Position numbers and translations under genes: made by a program. Positions 8,335 through 16,097 of a stretch of DNA of 64,000 nt are shown here, piece after piece. The notes below the pieces were generated by a model. The model had not been told where the DNA came from. It did no database searches and saw only the letters and a list, made by a program, of their open reading frames with translations. The DNA is from a bacterium (GTDB taxonomy: Bacteria > Bdellovibrionota_C > UBA2361 > RFPC01). Where the stretch lies: NCBI GenBank assembly GCA_030431715.1, contig JAUIIO010000006.1, positions 101,022 to 165,021 on the forward strand, written 5' to 3'. Positions within the stretch are counted from its first letter, which is position 1. Every line of letters begins with the position of its first letter.

Positions 8335-11300
8335 ATGAGAGTTAATTGGGATCATATTGAGGACGAGAAAGCATTTCAACGCTTAAACAGTCATTTGCTG
8401 GGACTGGAATGTCCAGCAGTCGGATTCATTCCTTCTAGTCCATATATCGGAAAGGATGGCGGCTGGGACGGTTTTTACGATGGCCTATACCCTGTTGAGG
8501 GAATCGAGGGTGTTTTTTCCTTTCAGGCCAAGTGGACCAAGTACAATCGTAAAGAAGCAAAGGACTATTTGAAAACATGCATCCCTACAGAGATAGAGAA
8601 AGCTATTGGTAAGGGAGTTCAGCATTTGAGAATCAGCACCAATGCTGAACTAGATGTTGATCAAGTTCGGGAATTGGAGGCTTTAGACAAAGGCTCTCTC
8701 ACATCGTTAAAGGTGTGGCAACGTGAAGCTTTGACTCTACGAATAGAGAAGAGGCCTTTTCTAATGCACATGTACTTTGGTTTGCCACAACATCCACTGT
8801 TCCTTCCTTGGGATTTTTATACAGCCTCGTATGAGCCACATCTTCTTCCGAATAGTGTGGGAGAGATTGATTCCTTCAATCTTCCAATGGCAGAAGCAGA
8901 ACGATTTCTTAATGACCCCAACTGCCAAATTCTTGTCGTACACGGGCCAGCAGGCTATGGGAAGTCTCATCTTATTAGAGAGGTTACTAGAATTTCCACA
9001 GGGCTGGATCAAGCTGTTGAACCCATGTGGGCTCGATTACCATTACGGGAAATACAGGATGCCATTCAGAATGAAATAATTCATGAAAAGAAATACCTCC
9101 TCGTAATCGACGACGCCGATCGTTCACCAGAAGGGATCAAAGCATTAACAACTCTACTGCCCACAAATAGAGGTAGAATCAAGATAGTGCTTGGAACTCG
9201 GTCAGCAACAAAGACCTTAGTCGATGATGCAATCAACGAATCGGGCTACAATGGCATGGTCTCAGAGGTTCAGATTCCTGATTGGTCAAAAACAGACCTA
9301 ATTCATTTATTGCGATTCTGTGCAGGCAAGCAAGAGATCGAGGGAGAAGAAGAGATAGTTAGCACCTACAGGTTCCCCTATTTAATTACCTGGATTGGTC
9401 ACAACATGGCAGGTACTGCCAAACCTGTCGCTGAATTACTTAATGATTTAGTAAGTGATCTGCAAAGGGATGCCATAAGAGCATCGAAAGGCGTATCGAA
9501 CGACGAGTACACAATAAAGAGGATCTTACTCAAAGTGGCCTTGATGGTGCCTTTCTCACCTACCTCCGATTCTCCAGAAATTGGATTGATTGCTGATCAG
9601 GAGGGTATTTCTAGTGACAGAGTATATTCGCTGATCCGCAACTGGATTAAAGTAGGGATTTTACGAGAAGTAGGGTTCACCTGTAGATTTTCTCCAGACT
9701 TGAAGGGGGAATTCTTTCTTAATCAACAATTTTCTCTGTTGGATGAGTCAGCTATAGAGACTCTCGTCGAATCCTTAATGAACCTTTGTCCTGATCGGAT
9801 ATTTGCAAATTTGGGAAGCACATGTCGTCTCGGTGAGATTTCTGTCCTTCAGTCATACTTGACCAAAAAAGTGTCAATATGGATTAAGTCAGCAAGTGAA
9901 ACCAATGCCATAGAACGGTCTGATAAACTTGAAAAAGTTGAGAGATTTGCGTTTGCAGTCCCTGACTCCGTAATTGATTTAATGCGAACTTATTTGGAGA
10001 CGACTACTCCGTCGACAGAGGAAGACGAGAGTGTTCTTAACAAACGTTATGGACCGTTCAAACTTACCACTGATCATTATGGGCCTGTGATAACCCAGCT
10101 CATCAAGATTGGAGTCGTCAGAAAAAGAGTCGTAAGTCTAATATGCCAGCTTCAGGAAAGGGATATCGAAGGCACTTATGGCAACTACAGACCTGGGGAG
10201 CTGATTCAGCAGTGTGTTTGTCCTCTTGAAAATACAATCGAATTCATTACCTCGACACTTCACCAGATAAAAGAAGGACCTACTAAATTAGTTGCTGATG
10301 CGCTTAGTGAGATCGTTGCCGGTGCTCATGAGCATCGTCGCAGTTCTGGAAAGTCGATAACCATCGGTGAGAAGTATCTGACGAATCCTGAGCAAGCGGC
10401 AAAATTTAGAAATGAAGCTATTCAGATTCTCGAAGACTGGCTCATTTCTGAGAAGGACGATGAGTTTGATGCAGCTCTTGAGGTGGCCAGCAAGATTGGC
10501 CAGACCACTATGGGTAGACTCCAAATGAAGGAGCTTCCCTTGTATGAATTGTTTGGAGATGAGAATAAAAGAATTATAGCTCACCTTACTGAGCAATTGC
10601 TTCATTCGCAGCCATTACAACGGCTTGTGAAGATCGAGAATTTTCTGTTGAACCATTGGGCCCAGGTAAGACCAGGAAGTGAAGAAGCAGCTGAGATCCT
10701 AAGAAAATACAACCGAACCCCTGAATATCTTTTTCTCCACTACTATCATTCTCCAGAGAATACAATTGAAGACTTTGGCAAAGTAGAACAAGGAGCAAGC
10801 AACCACAATGAAGGCCGCTGGTCCTACTTTGTGCGAAACGTCAATGCAGAAAAACGAAAGGAAGAATTTACAGACTACTCTGGATTGATTCCCGTACTTA
10901 GAGAGAATTATCAAACGGAAGAAGAAATTATCGTTCTTATGAATTCAACGGAAGAGCAACTTAAAAACAAAGATACTAGGTGGAGCCCACCAATTCTGAA
11001 ATACTGGGCCACAGATAATTCAGCTCCATTCTTGAATATTAGGAAGAACGAAAGCTTATGGCAAAGGGTTCCAGAACGTTTCCAAATTGAAATTGACCTT
11101 GCCTTGTCAGAAATTGACCCTGACAGTTTAGATTTTTTTTTGAATGAAATGCATGAAGGTATTTCCGATATTTCCCCTCCCAAATGTGGGCTGTTTCTGG
11201 ACATTATTACAGAATGTCTTTCAAGAGAAAGGATGGAGGAAGAATTCGAATTTCTCATAAAGCACAGGGGAGCTGAATTTGCACGTTACATACTCCATCA

Positions 11301-12186
11301 GGTCTTCAGGGTTTACAAACGTACTGGCGATGTAGAGCTGACTCTGCGATTGGTTGAGTCTGTGATTAACCAACAAGAAAAAATGTCAGAGTCAGTTGTA
11401 GATGGAGTTGCCTTTGTAATCCACTGTTTAAAGGATGATGATAAACTTACTGAGGTCCATCGAAAACACCTCTCACCCTTGCTCATACCTGCTATTGCCC
11501 GTATGGAAGAGATTTCTCACGATGGGAACCAAATTTTGGGCGATTTGATTGAAGATCTTGATGAGTTTGTAAATTTCCTAGAGAGCAGACTAGTCGAGGC
11601 AAAGAGAAGAATAGAAGACCGTGATTTTAGCCTTGATTTGAGTCCTTATAATGGAATTCCCAGTATCACATCAATGATTTCAGACCTTCAGACCTTTAAG
11701 AGGCTTATGACTCATTACTGTGACTGGTACTCTCGATTTCATCAATATATGCGTCACGACCTTTATCAGTTAATGAAACCTTTGAAGACCCTCCGTGATA
11801 ATGAAGGGACCCCTTACCTACCGCAGGTTATTTTCGAACTAGTTACGGAAGAGAAGTATGACAACGCCTTCTTACTTGCCGATCATCTCTCCTTCGACGA
11901 AGAGAGCTTTGAAGCTCTGATTTCTCTTTGTGAAAAAAGCCTGCTAGAGGGAAGCTCACAGGAAGTGAGGAGTCTCCTCTTTCACTTCACACTCCCACCA
12001 GATGGCTGGAGAAGTGAAATCGGTGAAGCCCCACCAGAATTGGTTCAGATCATAAGTACTTTTAAGCAGCTGAGAAGTAAGACTGAGGACAGTGAGCTTC
12101 ATCTCCTCATTGATGAGTGTGTTTTATCTGTTGAAGGACAAATTGATAGTCAGATTAGACGAGATAAAGATGTGTTTGATGAGTAA
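8335..12186 (+). CDS. Avs-like STAND NTPase with N-terminal PD-(D/E)XK (Mrr/Cap4-like) nuclease domain
   Basis: A 1283-aa protein, unlike any restriction subunit. Residues about 1-150 look like a PD-(D/E)XK nuclease: GKDGGWDG near 40-47 and FQAKW near 63-67, the usual D...QxK spacing. A STAND-type P-loop ATPase follows, with Walker A GPAGYGKS near 204-211 and Walker B YLLVIDDADRS near 253-263. A winged-helix-like region and about 800 residues of helical repeats form a probable sensor. This order (effector, STAND ATPase, repeat sensor) is that of Avs antiviral proteins, which recognise phage proteins and then degrade DNA. I chose ATG 8335, 8 bp after the peptidase stop; an in-frame TTG at 8284 would overlap that gene. 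It closes the type I operon. Confidence 0.82.
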   Translation: MRVNWDHIEDEKAFQRLNSHLLGLECPAVGFIPSSPYIGKDGGWDGFYDGLYPVEGIEGVFSFQAKWTKYNRKEAKDYLKTCIPTEIEKAIGKGVQHLRISTNAELDVDQVRELEALDKGSLTSLKVWQREALTLRIEKRPFLMHMYFGLPQHPLFLPWDFYTASYEPHLLPNSVGEIDSFNLPMAEAERFLNDPNCQILVVHGPAGYGKSHLIREVTRISTGLDQAVEPMWARLPLREIQDAIQNEIIHEKKYLLVIDDADRSPEGIKALTTLLPTNRGRIKIVLGTRSATKTLVDDAINESGYNGMVSEVQIPDWSKTDLIHLLRFCAGKQEIEGEEEIVSTYRFPYLITWIGHNMAGTAKPVAELLNDLVSDLQRDAIRASKGVSNDEYTIKRILLKVALMVPFSPTSDSPEIGLIADQEGISSDRVYSLIRNWIKVGILREVGFTCRFSPDLKGEFFLNQQFSLLDESAIETLVESLMNLCPDRIFANLGSTCRLGEISVLQSYLTKKVSIWIKSASETNAIERSDKLEKVERFAFAVPDSVIDLMRTYLETTTPSTEEDESVLNKRYGPFKLTTDHYGPVITQLIKIGVVRKRVVSLICQLQERDIEGTYGNYRPGELIQQCVCPLENTIEFITSTLHQIKEGPTKLVADALSEIVAGAHEHRRSSGKSITIGEKYLTNPEQAAKFRNEAIQILEDWLISEKDDEFDAALEVASKIGQTTMGRLQMKELPLYELFGDENKRIIAHLTEQLLHSQPLQRLVKIENFLLNHWAQVRPGSEEAAEILRKYNRTPEYLFLHYYHSPENTIEDFGKVEQGASNHNEGRWSYFVRNVNAEKRKEEFTDYSGLIPVLRENYQTEEEIIVLMNSTEEQLKNKDTRWSPPILKYWATDNSAPFLNIRKNESLWQRVPERFQIEIDLALSEIDPDSLDFFLNEMHEGISDISPPKCGLFLDIITECLSRERMEEEFEFLIKHRGAEFARYILHQVFRVYKRTGDVELTLRLVESVINQQEKMSESVVDGVAFVIHCLKDDDKLTEVHRKHLSPLLIPAIARMEEISHDGNQILGDLIEDLDEFVNFLESRLVEAKRRIEDRDFSLDLSPYNGIPSITSMISDLQTFKRLMTHYCDWYSRFHQYMRHDLYQLMKPLKTLRDNEGTPYLPQVIFELVTEEKYDNAFLLADHLSFDEESFEALISLCEKSLLEGSSQEVRSLLFHFTLPPDGWRSEIGEAPPELVQIISTFKQLRSKTEDSELHLLIDECVLSVEGQIDSQIRRDKDVFDE

Positions 12187-12342
12187 TCGGGTTTATAATA
12201 AGTATGGCAGAGGGAATCCCTCAGCTTCCCTGGACTTCCCCAGATTTCGTTTCACCTGGCTTCACCAGGGCTTCATGAGATTTGAAAGTATCGAGATATT
12301 AGATACTTAATTGAATTACAATCAGCTCCGCCATTTTTCGGT

Positions 12343-12393
12343 TGTCCATTCCGGACACATAGGTAACACTTTATACCGGAGACATGGGTAACA
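12343..12393. mobile_element. Putative insertion-sequence terminal remnant
   Basis: Two imperfect 18-bp direct repeats, CCGGACACATAGGTAACA (12351-12368) and CCGGAGACATGGGTAACA (12376-12393), are preceded by TGTCCATTCCGGACA, itself a short inverted repeat. This repeated CCGG...GGTAACA layout is what I recall from the ends of some DDE transposons with IS481-type integrases. No transposase is nearby, so this would be a solitary end. The family assignment is tentative. Confidence 0.35.
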
Positions 12394-12415
12394 GTCACAG
12401 TCCAATCGTCCCATT

Positions 12416-12461
12416 CGTCATTGCGAGGAGCTGAGGTCGCAGACCGAACGACGAAGCAATC
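12416..12461. repeat. Interspersed repeat A, copy 1
   Basis: A 46-bp repeat beginning CGTCATTGCGAGGAGC and ending CGACGAAGCAATC. The ends ATTGC/GCAAT are complementary and the middle carries GGTC...GACC, so the single strand can fold into a nested hairpin. Copies 2 and 3 are at 15035-15080 and 25072-25117. Similar sequences are widespread intergenic repeats in many bacterial genomes. Confidence 0.8.
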
Positions 12462-12567
12462 TCCCAGCCCCTGAAGAGAGCACTAACCGCAAAGCACACT
12501 GAATCCGCAAAAATCAGAGAGCATGTTCCTTAGATAAGAATGGAGTAAGCCCATAATGGGCTTTACT

Positions 12568-13026
12568 TCAAGCTGCCGTAATTTCAATTGTCTTTGAAAG
12601 GTAACCGAGCGCTCTAATAAGTGCGTTAGCAGACTTCTGATAGTTCGTCTGATCAAGAAGCCGTTCAAGCTGAGAAAGAGAAGTCCCCATGAGCGATGAT
12701 AACTGTCTTTTACTGAGAGTTGATTCTGAAAGCGCCAGCTGCAGCTCGAGAGTGAGCTTATAAAGTGTCTGCTCTAGTTGATATTCAGGGTCCTGATGAT
12801 AGGCGAGCACCTGATCAACAAGTATTGTACACTCCTCACCGCTTTCTAAAGTATAAGTAAAGCCTTCCGATGCGATCTCCTTATCGACAAACAGATCTAC
12901 TATCTTGTCCCCCGCATGAGGCCGCACCTCGAGCTCTGCATAAGGAAAAGTGTAACTCTTTCCATTTCTAAGAATGAGCTCAAACACCTTCTTCTTGTTG
13001 TTCGCTGATACAGTTTTTAGCTTCAT
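12568..13026 (-). CDS. Antitoxin-like protein with DUF2442-like N-terminus and C-terminal HTH
   Basis: A 152-aa protein, second gene of a two-gene unit. The N-terminal half is a beta-rich domain resembling DUF2442-type partners (LRNGKSYTFPYAELEVRP). The C-terminal half contains an Xre-like helix-turn-helix (LSKRQLSSLMGTSLSQLERL, residues about 105-125), so it may repress its own operon. Its start overlaps the DUF4160 stop by 4 bp, which implies translational coupling. DUF4160/DUF2442-HTH pairs are usually annotated as toxin-antitoxin modules, with the HTH partner as antitoxin; which protein is toxic is inferred. Confidence 0.75.
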   Translation of the reverse strand: MKLKTVSANNKKKVFELILRNGKSYTFPYAELEVRPHAGDKIVDLFVDKEIASEGFTYTLESGEECTILVDQVLAYHQDPEYQLEQTLYKLTLELQLALSESTLSKRQLSSLMGTSLSQLERLLDQTNYQKSANALIRALGYLSKTIEITAA

Positions 13027-13217
13027 AGCTTTTTTTCTCTAATAAGATCTTTTAAGAGCTTCTTAATTCTTTTACTGGCACGTCCAATCATATCACATTC
13101 ATTTTCAAGATCCCACTTCACTACAAGCTTAGAATCTTTGTAGACATGCACATGCCGGGGAGCATGATCCCCAATCCAAGTAACAAAGACATATCCTCCT
13201 CTTCTGATCTTCCCCAT
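13023..13217 (-). CDS. DUF4160 family protein, putative toxin
   Basis: A 64-aa protein of the DUF4160 family, recognised by the core APRHVHVYKDSKLVVKWDLE (HxHV...K..W pattern). It is first in the unit and overlaps the HTH antitoxin gene by 4 bp. The Lys/Arg-rich C-terminus (RASKRIKKLLKDLIREKK) suggests nucleic-acid binding. DUF4160 proteins are commonly paired with DUF2442 partners in toxin-antitoxin-like modules; no activity can be read from the sequence. Confidence 0.75.
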   Translation of the reverse strand: MGKIRRGGYVFVTWIGDHAPRHVHVYKDSKLVVKWDLENECDMIGRASKRIKKLLKDLIREKKL

Positions 13218-13481
13218 GAAAGCACATACGTTTATGATACCACCTATAGTATCACTTATTCAAATTATTTCTTCCTGCCTGATTTAGCTAACTTGCAACC
13301 AGTACAAACTCTGCATATCACCCCATAATGCCACCGCTTACCCCTGGGCCAAGTAAAATAGCCTGCAGCTCCGCGTCTGGCAGAGCCTCAGGGCCTCTCG
13401 AAGCCTCTCGGATCCTGAGTATGCTAGTTTTTCGCGTAAGCAGGGGGGCGGGCGGATGAAATTTGATTTATAACTTTCTCG

Positions 13482-13841
13482 CTAATGAAAGCTCTTTAAT
13501 TTCTTAACGACAGCATCTTCAAACAAGGGATTATCATCCATCGAAATCCGATCAACTTCTTCAAAGCAGTCCTCGCTTGCCATGGCGTCATAATGCTCTT
13601 GAAGTTTTTTCTCCTCCTGGCCCCAATCAATAGAGACCTTTTCCTGATCAATGCGCTTATATGCTCCGATAAGATCTTTGTGAAATCCGCCATAAATGCC
13701 ACCCACCCGGTAGCTCAATAAGTCTCCGAAACTATGCTCAATAAGATAGTATCCCGGCGGCAAAAAGAGATTGCCTGACGATAGCTTAATAACATCGCCT
13801 TTTCTTATCCTCTGCTTCTTCTCTCGTGATTTTCTTCCCAT
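13482..13841 (-). CDS. Hypothetical protein, 119 aa
   Basis: I do not recognise this family. The frame is believable because the ATG is preceded by a strong ribosome-binding site (GGAGGTGA, 5-7 nt upstream). The protein has a very basic N-terminus (MGRKSREKKQRIRKGD), a small hydrophobic Gly/Tyr-rich centre (LPPGYYLIEHSFGDLLSYRVGG is part of it) and an acidic C-terminal helix. The layout suggests a small soluble beta-barrel or nucleic-acid-associated protein, but no function can be assigned. It is monocistronic and immediately downstream, on the same strand, of the AAA_14 remnant. Confidence 0.65.
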   Translation of the reverse strand: MGRKSREKKQRIRKGDVIKLSSGNLFLPPGYYLIEHSFGDLLSYRVGGIYGGFHKDLIGAYKRIDQEKVSIDWGQEEKKLQEHYDAMASEDCFEEVDRISMDDNPLFEDAVVKKLKSFH

Positions 13842-13962
13842 ATGTCACCTCCAGAAGCTCTATCGGAAGATGGCGGAGAAAGTTTCCTCTGGATATTACG
13901 AGCTCGATACACTCGCGAAGGGGGATCATATTTCAGGCACTAGAGAAGTAGTGAACAGCGGG

Positions 13963-14109
13963 TTAAGCAAACAACTCCGGCTGAGACTGATATCTCAGAA
14001 ACTCGCGGTTCTCGAGCAGATTTGCCCAGATAAGCGCCCGGCCACGAAACTCCTGCTCAAGCAGCCAGGCCTTCCCCGTTCTCCTCGCTCCGAGGAGTAA
14101 AAAACTCAT
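13963..14109 (-). pseudogene. Remnant of an AAA_14/DUF4143-type ATPase (Walker A region)
   Basis: A 48-codon frame from ATG 14109 to TAA 13963 reads MSFLLLGARRTGKAWLL, then continues to LIWANLL and RYQSQPELFA. This is the start of the AAA_14 ATPases usually fused to DUF4143: the P-loop GxRxTGK, then the 'IDLL...RY...P..L' segment. The full protein would be about 400 residues, and nothing downstream in any frame continues it. It is therefore a decayed fragment rather than a small gene. Confidence 0.7.
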
Positions 14110-14320
14110 ATCTTTTGATGACTTACAGGCTCTTTGATACATATATGTATTTTAGCCGATATATTCCCTACGTGCAGCGCAAAAGTTCAGACAGCAGACC
14201 TCGGGCAAGAGAAGCACGCTATAGCTACGTATCCAGCTCTTCGAAAACATCATCGATTAATAGCTCATCAACTAGTTCTACTATTATAGAAAATTTAAAA
14301 AAGAAATCTCAGCTGAACTC

Positions 14321-14695
14321 TCAAGCCCTTTCAAGCCACTTTCTTGCAGTAAGCTTATTTAAGCTATCTATATAAGCCTGCTGATCAAATTGAGCCACCC
14401 TCCCCTGCATCATCTCGAACATATCCTCTGATAACACACAGGCAATAGCATGAACGGCGTCATGCCTATCAAGCCCCTCTTTCATAAGTCGATTGAGTGT
14501 TGACTTCGCAGGCAGTTCAGACTCTAGGGCTATTTGATTCTCAACTATAACATGCATAATGGCATGCATCTCCGGATTCGGAAGTTCGATGCCCTCGCAA
14601 TCGTGATACTCACGAACAAGAGCAAGCCGTTCGTCTTCTGACAGGTCCAGCCAGTCATCGGGATTGATAGGGTTTAAAGGATTATAAGAATCCAC
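14321..14695 (-). CDS. Small helical protein with RHDAVHAI motif (DUF1841-like)
   Basis: A 124-aa, all-helical, acidic protein. It contains the spaced histidine pattern PEMHAIMHVIVENQIALE and, later, LMKEGLDRHDAVHAIACVL. This pairing is characteristic of a small family of unknown function (I recall similar segments in DUF1841-type proteins), and the conserved His/Glu residues may bind a metal. It stands alone, with no obvious partner. The coding call is good; the family name is tentative. Confidence 0.65.
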   Translation of the reverse strand: MDSYNPLNPINPDDWLDLSEDERLALVREYHDCEGIELPNPEMHAIMHVIVENQIALESELPAKSTLNRLMKEGLDRHDAVHAIACVLSEDMFEMMQGRVAQFDQQAYIDSLNKLTARKWLERA

Positions 14696-14853
14696 TACAA
14701 AACTCCAGAATTATGGACGATATTCGCATATCCTATCTCTCTATGAATCCCAATTCAACTTCTTTCTCAGGAGTATCTGCCTATCCTTAATTATAAAAAA
14801 GGGTATTAAAAATATAACTGCGCACTCCCCTCTTTGTGCTTACCCTCAAATCG

Positions 14854-14878
14854 AACTGTTCGGAAATTCCGAACAGTT
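14854..14878. repeat. Perfect inverted repeat (11-bp arms)
   Basis: The arm AACTGTTCGGA (14854-14864) is followed by a 3-nt AAT centre and its exact complement (14868-14878). No T-run follows on either strand, so a classical terminator is unlikely. It looks like a dimeric-regulator operator or part of a small repeat element, and lies 21 bp from the next palindrome. Confidence 0.6.
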
Positions 14879-14898
14879 ACCGATAATTTCTTGTTAAC

Positions 14899-14937
14899 CC
14901 TCGCTAGTATGTGCAGATATTGCACATACTGACGAGG
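14899..14937. repeat. Long imperfect palindrome (17-bp arms)
   Basis: The arms CCTCGCTAGTATGTGCA and TGCACATACTGACGAGG flank a 5-nt centre (GATAT). They pair along 17 positions with one mismatch and one G-T pair. A fold this strong in a gene-free region fits a miniature mobile element end or a REP-like hairpin. No other copy was noticed in the window. Confidence 0.6.
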
Positions 14938-15034
14938 CTGGGGGGGGGGCACCGAGGATGACTTATGATAACTTTATTTAGCCGGGGGGCACGGATCAGA
15001 TCACGAACTTTGCCTCGCCACGCCACCGCCCGAC

Positions 15035-15080
15035 CGTCATTGCGAGGAGCTGAGGTCAAAGACCGAACGACGCGGCAATC
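15035..15080. repeat. Interspersed repeat A, copy 2
   Basis: Same 46-bp unit as at 12416-12461, with a few substitutions (AGGTCAAAGACC in the centre, CGCGGCAATC at the end). It lies 17 bp downstream of the 3' end of the truncated winged-helix gene. Confidence 0.8.
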
Positions 15081-15097
15081 CCCTCGCCAAACCACCC

Positions 15098-15307
15098 CTA
15101 CTCCTCCACCTTCTCAATAACATTCTGAATCTGCGCCAGATAATTCTTAAGCTCAAGCGCCCCACGAGTTGTAGCGGTATAAGTCGTCTTTGGCTTTCGC
15201 TCAACAAACTGCTTCTGCACCTTGATAAGCTTTGCCTCCTCAAGCTTACGCATATGACTGGAAAGCTTGTAACCTCGCGGGTGCGAGGCTCCTTTAGAAT
15301 TCACCAT
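15098..15307 (-). pseudogene. Truncated winged-helix transcriptional regulator
   Basis: The frame encodes 69 residues. From LSSHMRKLEEAKLIKVQK onward, with FVERKPKTTYTATTRGALEL, it is the second half of a MarR/ArsR-like winged helix (recognition helix and wing). A complete member is about 95-100 aa; the first helices are missing and are replaced by residues read out of repeat B (15271-15302). The gene was therefore truncated by, or at, that repeat, and the protein is probably non-functional. Its last 71 bp recur identically at 18391-18461. Confidence 0.75.
15271..15302. repeat. Interspersed repeat B, copy 1
   Basis: A 32-bp unit, AACCTCGCGGGTGCGAGG followed by CTCCTTTAGAATTC. The first part is a hairpin (CCTCGC/GCGAGG with a short loop). 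It sits exactly where the winged-helix gene loses its N-terminal half. Other copies: 16705-16758, 18463-18515 and 55224-55255. Confidence 0.75.
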
Positions 15308-15310
15308 TTA

Positions 15311-15374
15311 CTGATAGTAGCCCAGCTCCTCTTAAAGAGCTTTTGAACTTGAAGAGAAGTTTGCCTACTATCAG
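15311..15374. promoter_or_regulatory. Perfect 10-bp inverted repeat upstream of the 15528 gene
   Basis: CTGATAGTAG (15311-15320) and its exact complement CTACTATCAG (15365-15374) are separated by 44 bp. The pair brackets the space between the truncated regulator and the next gene. It could be two half-sites for a regulator or the ends of a small excised element. Confidence 0.4.
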
Positions 15375-15460
15375 CTAATGAGAGCATAATTTTTCCAACA
15401 AAAACAGATTTCTGACCAAAGCTGCTATCTTAGCGCTCATATGCGTCTATAATCTTCTTA

Positions 15461-15494
15461 GCTGTTCCCTTAAGGGAAAGCTCTTTTTAATTTT
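15461..15494 (+). terminator. Intrinsic terminator or attenuator hairpin before the 15528 gene
   Basis: AGCTGTTCCC-TTAA-GGGAAAGCT forms a compact stem (its core TTCCCTTAAGGGAA is a 14-bp perfect palindrome) and is followed directly by CTTTTTAATTTT. This is the form of a rho-independent terminator on the + strand. No + strand gene lies just upstream, and the next start codon is about 35 bp downstream, so it could attenuate a leader transcript of the 15528 gene. Confidence 0.5.
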
Positions 15495-15527
15495 CATATA
15501 TTTTTTGTTTTTGTATAAAAGGTTGTC

Positions 15528-16097
15528 ATGAAAAACTCTCCATCTCTTTGGGAAACGTACTCTCCCCAATATAATCTCGGCGATAAAGAAGGCCATAAAT
15601 TCATAAAGTTCTATAGAGACACAAATGAGGCGAATATTCTCAGCGTCTGGTCAAATCTGCATTATATAGAAAAAACGGGTGAGGGTGTGGGTTACGCCGG
15701 CACCAGATGGGACGTTGAATGCTATTCTTACGAAAACCTACTTACCGTAAAGCCCTGCGAATGGGGCAAACGCATCGAACTTGTATTTACTACCGGAACG
15801 CTCATGCTGGGAGGACATAAAATATTCTCATTCATGCCACTTTTTAAGAAAAAACTCGTTCGCTCACTGCGATACGTAACCGAACAAGAACTTGATCACT
15901 ATTTTAACGTTTACCCATTAGTCACTTTTAAAAATGGAATAAAGAACTATGAAGCAACACCGGAAGAGATCGCAGAGCATAAGAAAAACGACCGGGTACC
16001 ACCTTTCTCACTTATCTGGGATATCTATTTTAGCGATCTTGAGCAAGAAATGATATCAAGTGAAATTGAATATGAGAGAGATAAGTTCAGCCATTAG
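15528..16097 (+). CDS. Hypothetical protein, 189 aa
   Basis: I do not recognise this family. It is a soluble 189-aa protein rich in aromatic residues (many Trp and Tyr), with alternating short strands through residue 130 and a charged helical end. No signal peptide or membrane segment is present. It overlaps the next gene, so the two are probably co-expressed. The upstream hairpin with a T-run suggests attenuation. The coding call rests on length, the plausible protein and the coupled neighbour. Confidence 0.6.
   Translation: MKNSPSLWETYSPQYNLGDKEGHKFIKFYRDTNEANILSVWSNLHYIEKTGEGVGYAGTRWDVECYSYENLLTVKPCEWGKRIELVFTTGTLMLGGHKIFSFMPLFKKKLVRSLRYVTEQELDHYFNVYPLVTFKNGIKNYEATPEEIAEHKKNDRVPPFSLIWDIYFSDLEQEMISSEIEYERDKFSH

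Larger units (their letters stand above)
12187..12567. other. Gene-free spacer holding an IS-end-like remnant and repeat A
   Basis: No convincing gene lies in these 381 bp. A small hairpin CCTGG-CTTCA-CCAGG occurs just downstream of the STAND gene but lacks a T-run. Further on are the insertion-sequence-end-like direct repeats (12343-12393) and a copy of interspersed repeat A (12416-12461). The spacer separates the restriction operon from the toxin-antitoxin pair on the opposite strand. Confidence 0.6.
14696..15097. other. Gene-free region with two perfect or near-perfect palindromes and repeat A
   Basis: No gene is apparent. The region contains the palindrome at 14854-14878, the long imperfect palindrome at 14899-14937, a G-run near 14940-14949 and repeat A copy 2 at 15035-15080. 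It ends at the truncated winged-helix gene. The density of symmetric elements suggests debris of small non-autonomous mobile elements, or operators for a lost neighbour. Confidence 0.5.

Noticed and set aside
13218..13481. A minus-strand trace reading a CxxC-type segment near 13260-13330
   Set aside because: The short CRVCTGC reading has no start, no family resemblance and an in-frame stop upstream; it is probably chance.
13771..14100. A 109-codon + strand frame
   Set aside because: It lies opposite the 13482-13841 gene and the AAA_14 remnant, whose minus-strand reading gives a P-loop.
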